DNA from: Bacillota bacterium
GTDB taxonomy: Bacteria > Bacillota > Sulfobacillia > Symbiobacteriales > Symbiobacteriaceae
Reading direction: 5' to 3'
DNA: 5,140 nucleotides
Assembly (NCBI GenBank): GCA_028287415.1
Contig: JAQBPS010000757.1
Location: 1 to 5,140 of the forward strand
The notes under the pieces were generated by a model that made no database searches, had not been told where the DNA came from, and was given only the letters and a program-made list of their open reading frames with translations. The translations under genes and the position numbers were made by a program. The first letter of the stretch is position 1; each line of letters starts with the position of its first letter. Of the stretch, positions 1 through 5,140 are shown one piece after another.

Positions 1-70
1 CCTCGTGCTCCAGCTCCAGCTGAAGGATTCGGGCGATCTCGGCCTCGTCTTCTACCACCAGGATGCGCAT
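1..70 (-). CDS. Response regulator, N-terminal fragment (probably OmpR family)
   Basis: This is the first 23 codons of a gene that runs leftward off the window. The translation begins MRILVVEDEAEIARILQLEL and continues EHE. It is the beta1-alpha1 start of a receiver domain: a hydrophobic strand (ILVV), then the acidic pair E-D at residues 7-8 that binds Mg2+ near the phosphorylated aspartate, which lies outside the window. The start ATG (68-70 on the minus strand) follows a very good ribosome site. The product should be the DNA-binding half of a two-component system, with the sensor kinase gene likely further left. The MRILVVEDE opening is most common in OmpR/PhoB-type regulators, but the effector domain is not visible, so the subfamily is inferred. 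Its divergent position next to the ABC operon, with phased repeats between them, suggests it controls that operon and possibly itself. Confidence 0.88.
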   Translation of the reverse strand, partial: MRILVVEDEAEIARILQLELEHE

Positions 71-75
71 CCAGC

Positions 76-83
76 ATCACCTC
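76..83 (-). promoter_or_regulatory. Ribosome-binding site of the response regulator gene
   Basis: On the minus strand this reads GAGGTGAT, an eight-base match to the anti-Shine-Dalgarno tail of 16S rRNA. It ends 5 bases before the ATG at 70. It fixes the start codon; no other in-frame start lies nearby. Confidence 0.8.
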
Positions 84-108
84 GTCATACAATCGCAACG
101 ACATCCTG

Positions 109-114
109 ATGATA
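109..114 (-). promoter_or_regulatory. Possible -10 box for the response regulator gene
   Basis: Read on the minus strand this is TATCAT, five of six matches to the sigma-70 -10 consensus, about 39 bases upstream of the regulator start. I find no convincing -35 hexamer 16-18 bases upstream of it, so the promoter is either activator-dependent or this is a chance match. Confidence 0.3.
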
Positions 115-160
115 GCATAAACCAGGACGGCCGGTGCCATTGCCAGCATATCGGTTCTTC

Positions 161-204
161 GTGAGAGGAGCATGACCGTGAAGTGAGAATGCAGTGAGAG
201 CTTG
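161..204 (+). promoter_or_regulatory. Phased GTGAGA direct repeats, candidate response-regulator operator
   Basis: GTGAGA occurs at 161-166, 183-188 and 194-199. These starts are 22 and 11 bases apart, so they sit on the same face of the helix. The position in between on the 11-bp grid (172-177, ATGACC) is a degenerate copy matching three of six bases. Direct hexamer-type boxes with an 11-bp period are the usual binding pattern of dimeric OmpR/PhoB-family regulators, often just upstream of or overlapping the -35 region. The last box here touches the candidate -35 (202-207). The repeats are seen directly; that the divergent regulator binds them is inference. Confidence 0.5.
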
Positions 205-217
205 CCCGCAACTCTCA
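195..217. promoter_or_regulatory. Interrupted inverted repeat over the candidate -35
   Basis: TGAGAG (195-200) is mirrored by CTCTCA (212-217), and TTGC (202-205) by GCAA (208-211). Together they form a dyad of ten base pairs with one unpaired C at 201. The centre lies in the candidate -35 hexamer of the operon promoter. It could be a repressor or activator site. It could also be an RNA hairpin, although it has only a weak downstream T-run (TGATTTTATC) and no known upstream transcript to terminate. Confidence 0.4.
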
Positions 218-229
218 TGATTTTATCAT
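202..229 (+). promoter_or_regulatory. Candidate promoter of the ABC/PAP2 operon
   Basis: A -35-like TTGCCC (202-207, four of six) is followed after 16 bases by TATCAT (224-229, five of six to the -10 consensus). Transcription would start near 236, giving a leader of about 60 bases before the ATPase start. The poor -35 overlapped by the repeat array fits an activator-dependent promoter. An alternative -10, CATAAT at 262-267, has no good -35 partner. Confidence 0.4.
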
Positions 230-283
230 CCGCCTCACCAAAGGCTCTCAGGCCGAGCCCGCATAATCAGGATGTTGTTAGAG

Positions 284-289
284 AGGAGG
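284..289 (+). promoter_or_regulatory. Ribosome-binding site deciding the ATPase start
   Basis: A perfect AGGAGG ends 9 bases before the ATG at 299. It lies downstream of an in-frame ATG at 272, so the shorter protein beginning MIDVTGV is the real product. The nine-residue longer form would be translated across its own ribosome site. Confidence 0.85.
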
Positions 290-298
290 CGATTGCCA

Positions 299-1234
299 AT
301 GATTGATGTGACCGGTGTGACAAAGCGTTATAAGTCGTACCTGGCGGTGTCGGATCTCAGCCTGAACGTACCGCAGGGCGAGATTTTCGGTTTCCTCGGT
401 CCGAACGGGGCCGGCAAGACGACCACCATCCGCATGTTGTCCGGCCTGCTCCTGCCGACGGCCGGAGAGGGCGTGGTCGGCGGAGTCTCCCTGCACGACC
501 GGCAGCAGCTCAAGCGAGTGATCGGTTTGATGCCGGAATCCCAGGGCTACTACGGCTACATGACGCCACTGGAGTACCTGGGCTTCTTCGGGCGGCTGTA
601 TGAGGTGCCGGCGGCGAAGCTGCGCACCCGGATCGGGTCGCTGCTGGAGACCGTTGGCCTGACGTATGCGGCCCGGCGGCCGGTCGGCCAGTTCTCCCGG
701 GGCATGCGCCAGCGGCTGGGGCTGGCCCGTACGATCATCCATGAGCCGCGCGTCGTCTTTCTGGACGAGCCGTCGCTGGGGCTTGATCCGCAGGGCCAGC
801 GGGAGATGCAGCAGATGATTCGCCAGATCAATACCGAGTGGCAGGTGACGGTCTTCCTGTCGTCGCACCTGTTGGGTGAGGTGGCTCAGCTGTGCCACCG
901 CGTCGCGATCATGCGGCAGGGTGAGGTGCTGGCCTCCGGGCAGCCGGAGGCGCTGTCCCGGGAGCTGGGGCAGGGCGCCCGCGCCCATATCGATGTAGGT
1001 GATATTGCCAAGGCTGCCGTGGTCTGCGGGGAGGAAGGGATCGCCATTCTGGAGCGGGACGGGCAGCGTCTGACCGTCGCCCTCGGGGCCGACCATGAGG
1101 CGCTGCCCCGGCTGCTCGCCCGGCTGGTGGCGGCAGGCGTGGCGATTTACGGTGCGGTGCCGCAGACGGCCACGCTGGAAGAGGTCTTCCTGAACGTGAT
1201 GCAGTCGCCGGCGGAGCGGGCGGTGAGCGCATGA
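299..1234 (+). CDS. ABC-2 type exporter, ATP-binding subunit
   Basis: This 311-residue cytoplasmic ATPase would power export through the permease encoded next. Walker A is GPNGAGKTT (residues 34-42). The Q-loop region is around LMPESQG (77-83), with E80 where many ABC proteins have Q, a frequent variant in ABC-2 exporters. The signature is FSRGM (132-136), Walker B is VVFLDEP (152-158, D156/E157), the D-loop is SLGLD (159-163) and the switch histidine is H190. An extra C-terminal region of about 90 residues ends in TLEEVFL (292-298), the usual tail of BcrA/NatA/CcmA-like ABC-2 ATPases. Its length is normal for that group. The start is set by AGGAGG at 284. The stop overlaps the permease start by 4 bases, implying translational coupling. 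With a PAP2 phosphatase in the same operon, a BcrA-like role in peptide-antibiotic resistance is plausible, but the substrate is unknown. Confidence 0.93.
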   Translation: MIDVTGVTKRYKSYLAVSDLSLNVPQGEIFGFLGPNGAGKTTTIRMLSGLLLPTAGEGVVGGVSLHDRQQLKRVIGLMPESQGYYGYMTPLEYLGFFGRLYEVPAAKLRTRIGSLLETVGLTYAARRPVGQFSRGMRQRLGLARTIIHEPRVVFLDEPSLGLDPQGQREMQQMIRQINTEWQVTVFLSSHLLGEVAQLCHRVAIMRQGEVLASGQPEALSRELGQGARAHIDVGDIAKAAVVCGEEGIAILERDGQRLTVALGADHEALPRLLARLVAAGVAIYGAVPQTATLEEVFLNVMQSPAERAVSA

Positions 1235-1998
1235 GCACGGTGCGGGTGATTCTGGGCAAGGAGTGGGCAAGCTCTCTGTTGACGCCCCGCGGGCTCCTGT
1301 TGCTGGCGATTCAGGTCGTCACCATGTCGGTGCTGGCGATCGTCAGCTTGTCGCTTCCCGACCTGAGCCTCATGGGACAGGCGGGGCTGCTCAAGCTGCT
1401 GTTCCAGGTGGCTGTGGCCCTGGCTGTGGCCCTGGCGACGCTTGCTGCCTCGCTGACGGTCGCAGGCGAGCGTGACCAGGCGACCCTCGAGAGCTTGCTG
1501 CTGGCGCCAATCTCGGGCACCCGGCTGCTCGGCGCCAAGTGGCTGGCGGCGGCCGGTGCGGGTGCCGTGCACCTGCTGCTCTCGCTGCCGTACTTGATCG
1601 TGATGGGTGCGGGCACCGGGCTTGCCCTGTGGCGGGTGCCGGCCGGACTTGGCCTGGCCTTGCTGCTGATGGCGGGGTACACCGGGGTGGCTGTGGCCGC
1701 TTCGACCATCTCGGGCCGTACCTTCTCGGCGCTGGTCTCGACGCTGGTCGTCGCAGCGGTGCTGGAAGCGCCGGGCTTCGCGGCGGGCGCACTGCCCAAG
1801 GGCGCTCTTCAGAAGTGGCTGGCGACGATCAGCCCCGGCGACCAGGTGATGACGCTCGCGGGCAATCTGCTCGCAGGCAAGGGCCTGTCCGGGCTGGGCA
1901 CCTCGTGGCTGACGGTGGCGATCTTCCTGGCTGCGGTTTACCTGGCGGTGCGCTATGCCGCTGCACATTTGGAACTGATGGGAGGCGACGCACAATGA
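1231..1998 (+). CDS. ABC-2 type exporter, permease subunit
   Basis: This 255-residue integral membrane protein overlaps the ATPase stop codon (ATGA at 1231-1234), so the two are almost certainly made as a pair. Hydrophobic stretches near residues 21-41, 54-75, 106-127, 138-160, 165-187 and 226-245 give the six helices typical of ABC-2 permeases. Between helices 2 and 3 lies GERDQATLESLLLAPIS (79-95). This matches the conserved E-R-x-x-x-T-L-E-x-L-L-x-x-P-I/V-S cytoplasmic segment of the ABC-2 family, thought to contact the ATPase. It is a single-domain permease, so it probably works as a homodimer unless a second permease lies elsewhere. The ribosome site is weak (GGTGAG at 1222-1227), consistent with coupling. 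Residues 61-68 (AVALAVAL) are encoded by a perfect 12-base tandem duplication. The substrate cannot be predicted. Confidence 0.88.
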   Translation: MSTVRVILGKEWASSLLTPRGLLLLAIQVVTMSVLAIVSLSLPDLSLMGQAGLLKLLFQVAVALAVALATLAASLTVAGERDQATLESLLLAPISGTRLLGAKWLAAAGAGAVHLLLSLPYLIVMGAGTGLALWRVPAGLGLALLLMAGYTGVAVAASTISGRTFSALVSTLVVAAVLEAPGFAAGALPKGALQKWLATISPGDQVMTLAGNLLAGKGLSGLGTSWLTVAIFLAAVYLAVRYAAAHLELMGGDAQ

Positions 1999-2522
1999 AG
2001 CGGCTCTGGGCGCTATTTGCCCTCTGCGCAGCCCTGGGCGGGGCGCCGTCCCTGGCGGCGGCGGCACCCGCCGCTGCCGGCGTTACTGTGACCGAGGCGC
2101 CGCCAGCGGCGCTCCAGGTCGGGGACTCGTTCCAGGTGTCGGCCACGGCGCCCGCCGACGGGGGCCGATACCTCCTGACGCTGACCATGCTCGACCTGGC
2201 GACTGGCAGCAGTGCTGACCTGGAGGGCTGGGTGCCCACCAGCGTCGGTCAGACGGTGTCGGGTGCTCAAGCTGCGGCGAGCTGGGCCGGCAAGGCTGGC
2301 AAGGCCGGGCACTACCGGGTGTATGTGACCGCGGTGCCCCTGGATCAGCCGGGTGTGGTGACCAGCAGCAGCCCCTCGGAGCTGGCGGTCAGCGCCGCGC
2401 CGGCGCCGCAGGCCGCCCCGCTCATGACCGTGGCTGTCGGTGAGCCGGTCGTCGTTGCGCTGGCCATGGTCTGGGTGCTGTCGCGCCGCAGGCGTGGCGC
2501 CCGGGCCGGGGGTGAACGCTGA
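1995..2522 (+). CDS. Secreted, membrane-anchored protein of unknown function
   Basis: I do not recognise a named family for this 175-residue protein. It starts with a Sec signal peptide: positive MKR, a hydrophobic run of about residues 4-16, then alanine-rich sequence with likely cleavage near residues 23-28. The cysteine at residue 11 lies in FALC, not a good lipobox, so it is probably not a lipoprotein. Residues about 29-135 look like a single beta-sandwich of Ig/NEW3 type: alternating hydrophobics, VGDSFQVSATAPADGG, and a C-terminal strand like YRVYVTAVPLD. An alanine/proline linker leads to a helix (about 145-164) ending in RRRRGARAGGER, an inside-positive stop-transfer. It should therefore be an extracytoplasmic domain tethered by its C-terminal helix. 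The ATG overlaps the permease stop by 4 bases and follows GGGAGG (1980-1985) by 9 bases. The operon position suggests it is an accessory of the exporter or of envelope-damage sensing; that is inference. Confidence 0.75.
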   Translation: MKRLWALFALCAALGGAPSLAAAAPAAAGVTVTEAPPAALQVGDSFQVSATAPADGGRYLLTLTMLDLATGSSADLEGWVPTSVGQTVSGAQAAASWAGKAGKAGHYRVYVTAVPLDQPGVVTSSSPSELAVSAAPAPQAAPLMTVAVGEPVVVALAMVWVLSRRRRGARAGGER

Positions 2523-3076
2523 TGATGGAGCCGTGGAAGCTGCTCGCAAACCTGGATGCTGCCGCGGCCCAGTGGATGATCCTCCACCGGACCTCGGCGC
2601 TGACCGCAATCATGCGCTTGTTTACGACCATCGGCGGACCGACCGGCATGGTGATCCTCGGGGTGATTGTCGTCGGCTTGCTGTGGTGGCGCCGGGGGCG
2701 GCGCCCGGCACTCACAGTAGCGGCTGCGCTGATCGGCAGCTCGGTCCTGAACGAGGTGCTGAAGGCGATTTTTCATCGGGCACGCCCGACGGGAGAGTGG
2801 CTGACGCAAGCATCCGGCCATAGCTTTCCGAGCGGCCATTCGATGACGAGCATGGCCTTCTTCCTGGTGCTGGCCGTGGTTCTGAGCAGCGAAGGGGCTG
2901 CCCGGCGTGCCAGGCCGCTGATTGTGGCCGTCGGGATTCTGATCTCGCTGCTGATCGGCGGGAGTCGGATATATCTGGGCGTGCATTACGCCAGCGACGT
3001 GCTCGCCGGGTTCATCTTCGGCGCCCTGTGGGGCCTGATCTGTCTGCGTTTTGCGCAGCGAACCGCTACCCGATAA
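2522..3076 (+). CDS. PAP2-family membrane lipid phosphatase (BcrC/PgpB-like)
   Basis: This 184-residue membrane enzyme of the type 2 phosphatidic acid phosphatase superfamily has all three catalytic motifs. C1 is K81-x6-R88-P89 (KAIFHRARP), C2 is P103-S-G-H106, and C3 is S148-R149-x5-H155-x3-D159. H155 is the expected nucleophile and H106 the acid/base. Hydrophobic segments near 41-55, 63-80, 108-122, 132-147 and 158-177 form the membrane core. In small bacterial members the active site faces outward and removes phosphate from undecaprenyl pyrophosphate (BcrC, PgpB) or phosphatidylglycerol phosphate; sequence alone does not decide which. Placement behind an ABC-2 exporter pair matches BcrABC, which favours undecaprenyl pyrophosphate. 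The start overlaps the previous stop by one base (TGATG). A second ATG immediately after (2525) is equally possible with the weak GGTGA at 2511. The operon's hairpin follows. Confidence 0.92.
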   Translation: MMEPWKLLANLDAAAAQWMILHRTSALTAIMRLFTTIGGPTGMVILGVIVVGLLWWRRGRRPALTVAAALIGSSVLNEVLKAIFHRARPTGEWLTQASGHSFPSGHSMTSMAFFLVLAVVLSSEGAARRARPLIVAVGILISLLIGGSRIYLGVHYASDVLAGFIFGALWGLICLRFAQRTATR

Positions 3077-3080
3077 GCAT

Positions 3081-3113
3081 AACGCCCGTTCCGGTCATAC
3101 CGGAACGGGCGTT
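3081..3113. terminator. Perfect 15-bp hairpin between convergent genes
   Basis: Positions 3081-3095 and 3099-3113 are exact reverse complements (AACGCCCGTTCCGGT and its mate) around a three-base CAT. The hairpin starts 4 bases after the PAP2 stop and lies 29 bases from the stop of the convergent gene. The following run on the plus strand (CTTCC) is a poor T-tract, as is the minus side (ATGCTTATC). It is nevertheless the only strong structure here and probably ends transcription from both directions. Confidence 0.75.
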
Positions 3114-3142
3114 CTTCCGTACGTGGCCCTGCGCGCACCAGG

Positions 3143-3535
3143 TTACTCGTAATGGACGCCCTGGTACTCGACCCACCCGATCGGATGGTGCGTATAGTGA
3201 ATCACCGCATGCCTGTCACCATCCTGCTCCGGGTAGGCGGTATCGAACTTTACATAGGCCCCGGACAGAGTAATCGGCTGACCCACTGCCAGGCCGGGAA
3301 TTGCATGGGCCAGGCCTTGGCCGTCGCCAAACCGAATCGCCACGTTGACCACGTCGCCAGCGGTGACCGGTGCGCTGGCGGTATGCATGATCACCTGGTC
3401 GATCTGCACGGAGAAGATCTGATGGCGGCCCCCATTGTGATTGCGTACATCCGGATCAATTTCAGTGATGAGACCGTGAACCGTTACATCAGAGGTTGCG
3501 CTGGCCACCTGCTGTTCAGAGGGGAGACGAATCAT
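3143..3535 (-). CDS. DUF3465-like small protein
   Basis: This 130-residue protein has no signal peptide or membrane segment and is therefore probably cytoplasmic. Its pattern matches what I know of DUF3465: a G-x-V/I opening strand (TVHGLITEI), then G-x-RHQ-x-F (GGRHQIFSV). The middle reads IPGLAVGQPITLSGAYV, and the end is V-I-H-Y-T-H-H-P-x-GWVEYQGVHYE. The RHQ and THH-P residues are the most telling. The strand-rich layout suggests a small OB-like barrel. The biochemical role of the family is not known to me, and I infer none. The family assignment is from memory and needs a profile search. The start at 3535 (MIRLPSE) is set by AAAGGAG 8 bases upstream; a longer in-frame ATG at 3559 falls within the candidate -10 box. 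It is a stand-alone gene, convergent with the exporter operon and divergent from the antiporter gene. Confidence 0.78.
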   Translation of the reverse strand: MIRLPSEQQVASATSDVTVHGLITEIDPDVRNHNGGRHQIFSVQIDQVIMHTASAPVTAGDVVNVAIRFGDGQGLAHAIPGLAVGQPITLSGAYVKFDTAYPEQDGDRHAVIHYTHHPIGWVEYQGVHYE

Positions 3536-3543
3536 GCGGCTCA

Positions 3544-3550
3544 CTCCTTT
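3544..3550 (-). promoter_or_regulatory. Ribosome-binding site deciding the DUF3465-like gene start
   Basis: AAAGGAG on the minus strand lies 8 bases before the ATG at 3535 and inside the alternative longer reading from 3559, which it argues against. Confidence 0.8.
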
Positions 3551-3557
3551 CAATGTC

Positions 3558-3587
3558 ATTATCTATATACGGGTGTACAACTGTCTT
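3558..3587 (-). promoter_or_regulatory. Candidate promoter of the DUF3465-like gene
   Basis: On the minus strand AAGACA (3587-3582, four of six to the -35 consensus) is followed after 18 bases by GATAAT (3563-3558, five of six to -10). The AT-rich run TATATA in the spacer stands out from the GC-rich surroundings. Transcription would start near 3551, just upstream of the ribosome site, giving a very short leader. Confidence 0.5.
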
Positions 3588-3688
3588 GGTTCGATGCGGC
3601 ACCATTGGCAGTTCGCGTGCATGCCGTCCCCCACCGTTAGGCAGGCTGAATGATGATCACTCATCACCGGCGACTGGGGGCAACGATT
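3588..3688 (+). other. Leader region upstream of the antiporter gene
   Basis: No convincing promoter is visible. TTGGCA at 3605-3610 is five of six to a -35, but no -10 follows at the right distance. A short inverted repeat, TGATGA-TCAC-TCATCA (3651-3666), would be part of the leader if translation starts at 3689, or coding if it starts at 3650. The ribosome signals are weak for both starts: GGGGG at 3676-3680 for the later start, AGGCAGG at 3639-3645 for the earlier one. Confidence 0.35.
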
Positions 3689-5134
3689 ATGTACGGCACC
3701 GTCTGGTCACTCCTGCCCTTCGGGGTAGTCCTGGCCGTGGCCGTCCGCACCCGGCAGGTACTGGTGGGGCTGCTGATGGGACTGCTCGCGGGCGCGTTCA
3801 TGCTGCGCCCCTCGCCCCTGGCGGCGGTCGAATCGGCACTCCGGCTGCTCCTTGAGCAACTTGCCGTTCCCGACAACATCCGGCTTATGGTCTTCCTTTA
3901 CGGCTTCGGCGCATTTGTGGGCCTGCTCCGGGCGACTGGCGGCGTCACCGGCTTTGCACGCTGGATGGAACACCGGGCAAATTCAGTCCGCAGCGGCTTC
4001 CTATGGACATGGCTTTCCTGTGCTTTCACCTTCATGGCGCCCGACTTTCGCATCATGGCCGTCGCCCCCATGATGGAGGACGTCTTCCGCCGGCTGAAGG
4101 TACCAGCGGACAGGGTGGCCCTGCTCATCGAGGCGACCGCCACCCCGCTGACGGCGGTCATTCCCATCGGCACCGTCTTTGTGGGCTACATGGTCAGCCT
4201 GATCGCCGCCGAAAACCGGAACCACGGCCTGTCCGTCCCGCCCCTGCGGCTGGTAATGCAGTCGATTCCCTTCAACTTTGTCGCGTGGGTGCTGCTGGCC
4301 TTTGCCTTTTACCAGTCGTTCGTGCAGCGGCCCGTGCAGTCGCGCGTCCGGCCCGAGCCCGTCCGTAGCGAACAGCCGAACCCATTGCGTCTCGCGTGTG
4401 CAGAGCCGTCCGGAGAACTCGTGCCAGAGCAGCCGGCCCAAAATAGCGCCCCCGATCCGATCAAGCTGCTTGTCCCTCTGGCGGCCCTGCTGTTCACGAC
4501 GCTGCTCGTCTCCTGGTGGCAGGGGCACTATGCCAGCCGCTCCTTCTTGGGCGCACTCACCCAAGCCGATCCCGGCCACGCCATGCTGGTGGCGCTCTTT
4601 GTGACGCTGGTGGGCAGCACCATCTGGTTCGTGTTGCGGGGGCAACGCCTGGGGCAGATCGTGGAGGGGGTGCTGGCCGGCGGCAACGAGATGATGAGCG
4701 TCAACACGCTGCTGGTGCTCGTCTGGACCGTGACCGCTGCATCCCGGGGCCTGGGGTTCACCGAGTTCATCACCGCGCTCGTCTTGCGGCTGGTTTCGCC
4801 AGCCCTCACGGTGCCCATTCTTTTCGCCTTCAGTTGCGTCGTCGCATATGTGATCGGTTCCACGTTCGGGGCCTGGGGTCTCTTACTGCCGATCGGATAT
4901 TCGCTGGCTGCTGCCGGGCAGCTGTCGCTGCCGCTCATCGTGGGCGCCGTTTTTGCCGGTGGCACGTTCGGTGGCTTTGCCTCGCCCTTCAGCGACAATA
5001 CCGTGACGATGGCCACCGTGATGAAATTGCCGGTACTCGACTATGCCAGAACGAAGCTGACGTTCGGAGTGATCGCAGCTCTGGTCAGTCTGCTGCTTTA
5101 TATCGGCGTGGGATGGTTGACGCACAGAGGCTGA
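3689..5134 (+). CDS. NhaC-type Na+/H+ antiporter family membrane protein
   Basis: This 481-residue polytopic inner-membrane protein has about 11-13 hydrophobic segments in two halves. They are joined by a charged, proline-rich cytoplasmic-type linker (about 212-256). Signs of the NhaC/ion-transporter superfamily are the N-terminal WSLLPFGVVLAV and a GLL-RATGG-FA pattern (78-90). A segment of polar residues inside the membrane follows (MAPDFRIMAVAPMM, 116-129), then a T-A-T-P region (150-153). In the second half are GSTFGAWGLLLPIG (390-403) and GGTFGGFASPFSDNTV (424-439), where S-P-x-S-D-x-T resembles the family's conserved C-terminal motif. These proteins exchange Na+ or an organic acid for protons or another solute; the substrate here is undetermined. 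I chose the start MYGTVW because the transmembrane region begins at once, as in relatives. An in-frame ATG at 3650 would add 13 hydrophilic residues. It appears to be a single gene; what follows lies outside the window. Confidence 0.82.
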   Translation: MYGTVWSLLPFGVVLAVAVRTRQVLVGLLMGLLAGAFMLRPSPLAAVESALRLLLEQLAVPDNIRLMVFLYGFGAFVGLLRATGGVTGFARWMEHRANSVRSGFLWTWLSCAFTFMAPDFRIMAVAPMMEDVFRRLKVPADRVALLIEATATPLTAVIPIGTVFVGYMVSLIAAENRNHGLSVPPLRLVMQSIPFNFVAWVLLAFAFYQSFVQRPVQSRVRPEPVRSEQPNPLRLACAEPSGELVPEQPAQNSAPDPIKLLVPLAALLFTTLLVSWWQGHYASRSFLGALTQADPGHAMLVALFVTLVGSTIWFVLRGQRLGQIVEGVLAGGNEMMSVNTLLVLVWTVTAASRGLGFTEFITALVLRLVSPALTVPILFAFSCVVAYVIGSTFGAWGLLLPIGYSLAAAGQLSLPLIVGAVFAGGTFGGFASPFSDNTVTMATVMKLPVLDYARTKLTFGVIAALVSLLLYIGVGWLTHRG

Positions 5135-5140
5135 AACACA

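Noticed and set aside
172..186. Tiny leader frame ATG-ACC-GTG-AAG-TGA after GAGAGGAG
   Set aside because: Despite a good ribosome-like site it lies upstream of the candidate promoter and inside the repeat array; the GAGAGGAG is better explained as one of the GTGAGA boxes.
272..298. Nine-residue N-terminal extension of the ATPase
   Set aside because: The AGGAGG at 284-289 lies inside it, and ABC-2 ATPases normally begin a few residues before the first strand, as MIDVTGV does.
278..1270. Long open frame on the minus strand opposite the ATPase gene
   Set aside because: It is a mirror of the well-supported ATPase in high-GC DNA: rich in Arg, Pro, Gln and His, no recognisable motif and no domain pattern.
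1539..1994. Upstream extension of the frame that becomes the secreted protein
   Set aside because: It lies wholly within the permease gene, and the ATG at 1995 has its own GGGAGG site and begins a clear signal peptide.
1147..2067. 306-codon minus-strand frame opposite the permease
   Set aside because: Composition is dominated by R, Q, H and G with no domain pattern; it is a shadow of the membrane protein coded on the plus strand.
2289..2306. Nine-base near-tandem repeat GGCAAGGCT/GGCAAGGCC in the secreted protein gene
   Set aside because: Only two imperfect copies encoding GKAGKA; it is easily a by-product of Gly/Ala-rich coding and carries no further signal.
3152..3640. Plus-strand frame over the DUF3465-like gene
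   Set aside because: It has no recognisable pattern and a poor start context, while the opposite strand has a family-like pattern with a strong ribosome site.

Overview
The window is high-GC bacterial DNA with purine-rich Shine-Dalgarno sites (AGGAGG, AAAGGAG, GAGGTGAT), tightly overlapping genes and little intergenic space. The mix of genes (OmpR-type response regulator, ABC-2 exporter, PAP2 phosphatase, NhaC-type antiporter, DUF3465-like protein) suggests a high-GC Gram-positive bacterium such as a Symbiobacterium-like Firmicute. That placement is an impression from composition and protein style; no marker gene is present to prove it.

Left part (1-298): the 5' end of a response regulator gene reads leftward off the window edge. 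A 228-base divergent control region separates it from a rightward operon. This region holds GTGAGA boxes on an 11-bp grid, a mirror-symmetric set of TGAGAG/CTCTCA elements centred near position 206, and a candidate promoter inside that array. This looks like the operator of the regulator next door.

Middle (299-3113): four same-strand genes with overlapping start/stop codons form one operon: an ABC-2 exporter ATPase, its six-helix permease, a small secreted and membrane-anchored protein of unknown function, and a PAP2 lipid phosphatase. A perfect 15-bp hairpin closes it. ATPase + permease + PAP2 phosphatase beside a two-component regulator is the plan of the bacitracin-resistance BcrABC module. 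The best working hypothesis is therefore an envelope-stress or lipid II cycle/peptide-antibiotic resistance operon, with the unknown exported protein as an added component. Substrate and inducer cannot be read from the sequence.

Right part (3143-5134): a leftward gene for a small DUF3465-like protein converges on the operon, with its own promoter and ribosome-binding site. Divergent from it is a rightward gene for an NhaC-type Na+/H+ antiporter family membrane protein, which ends six bases before the window edge. No RNA gene, CRISPR array, insertion sequence or phage feature was seen.
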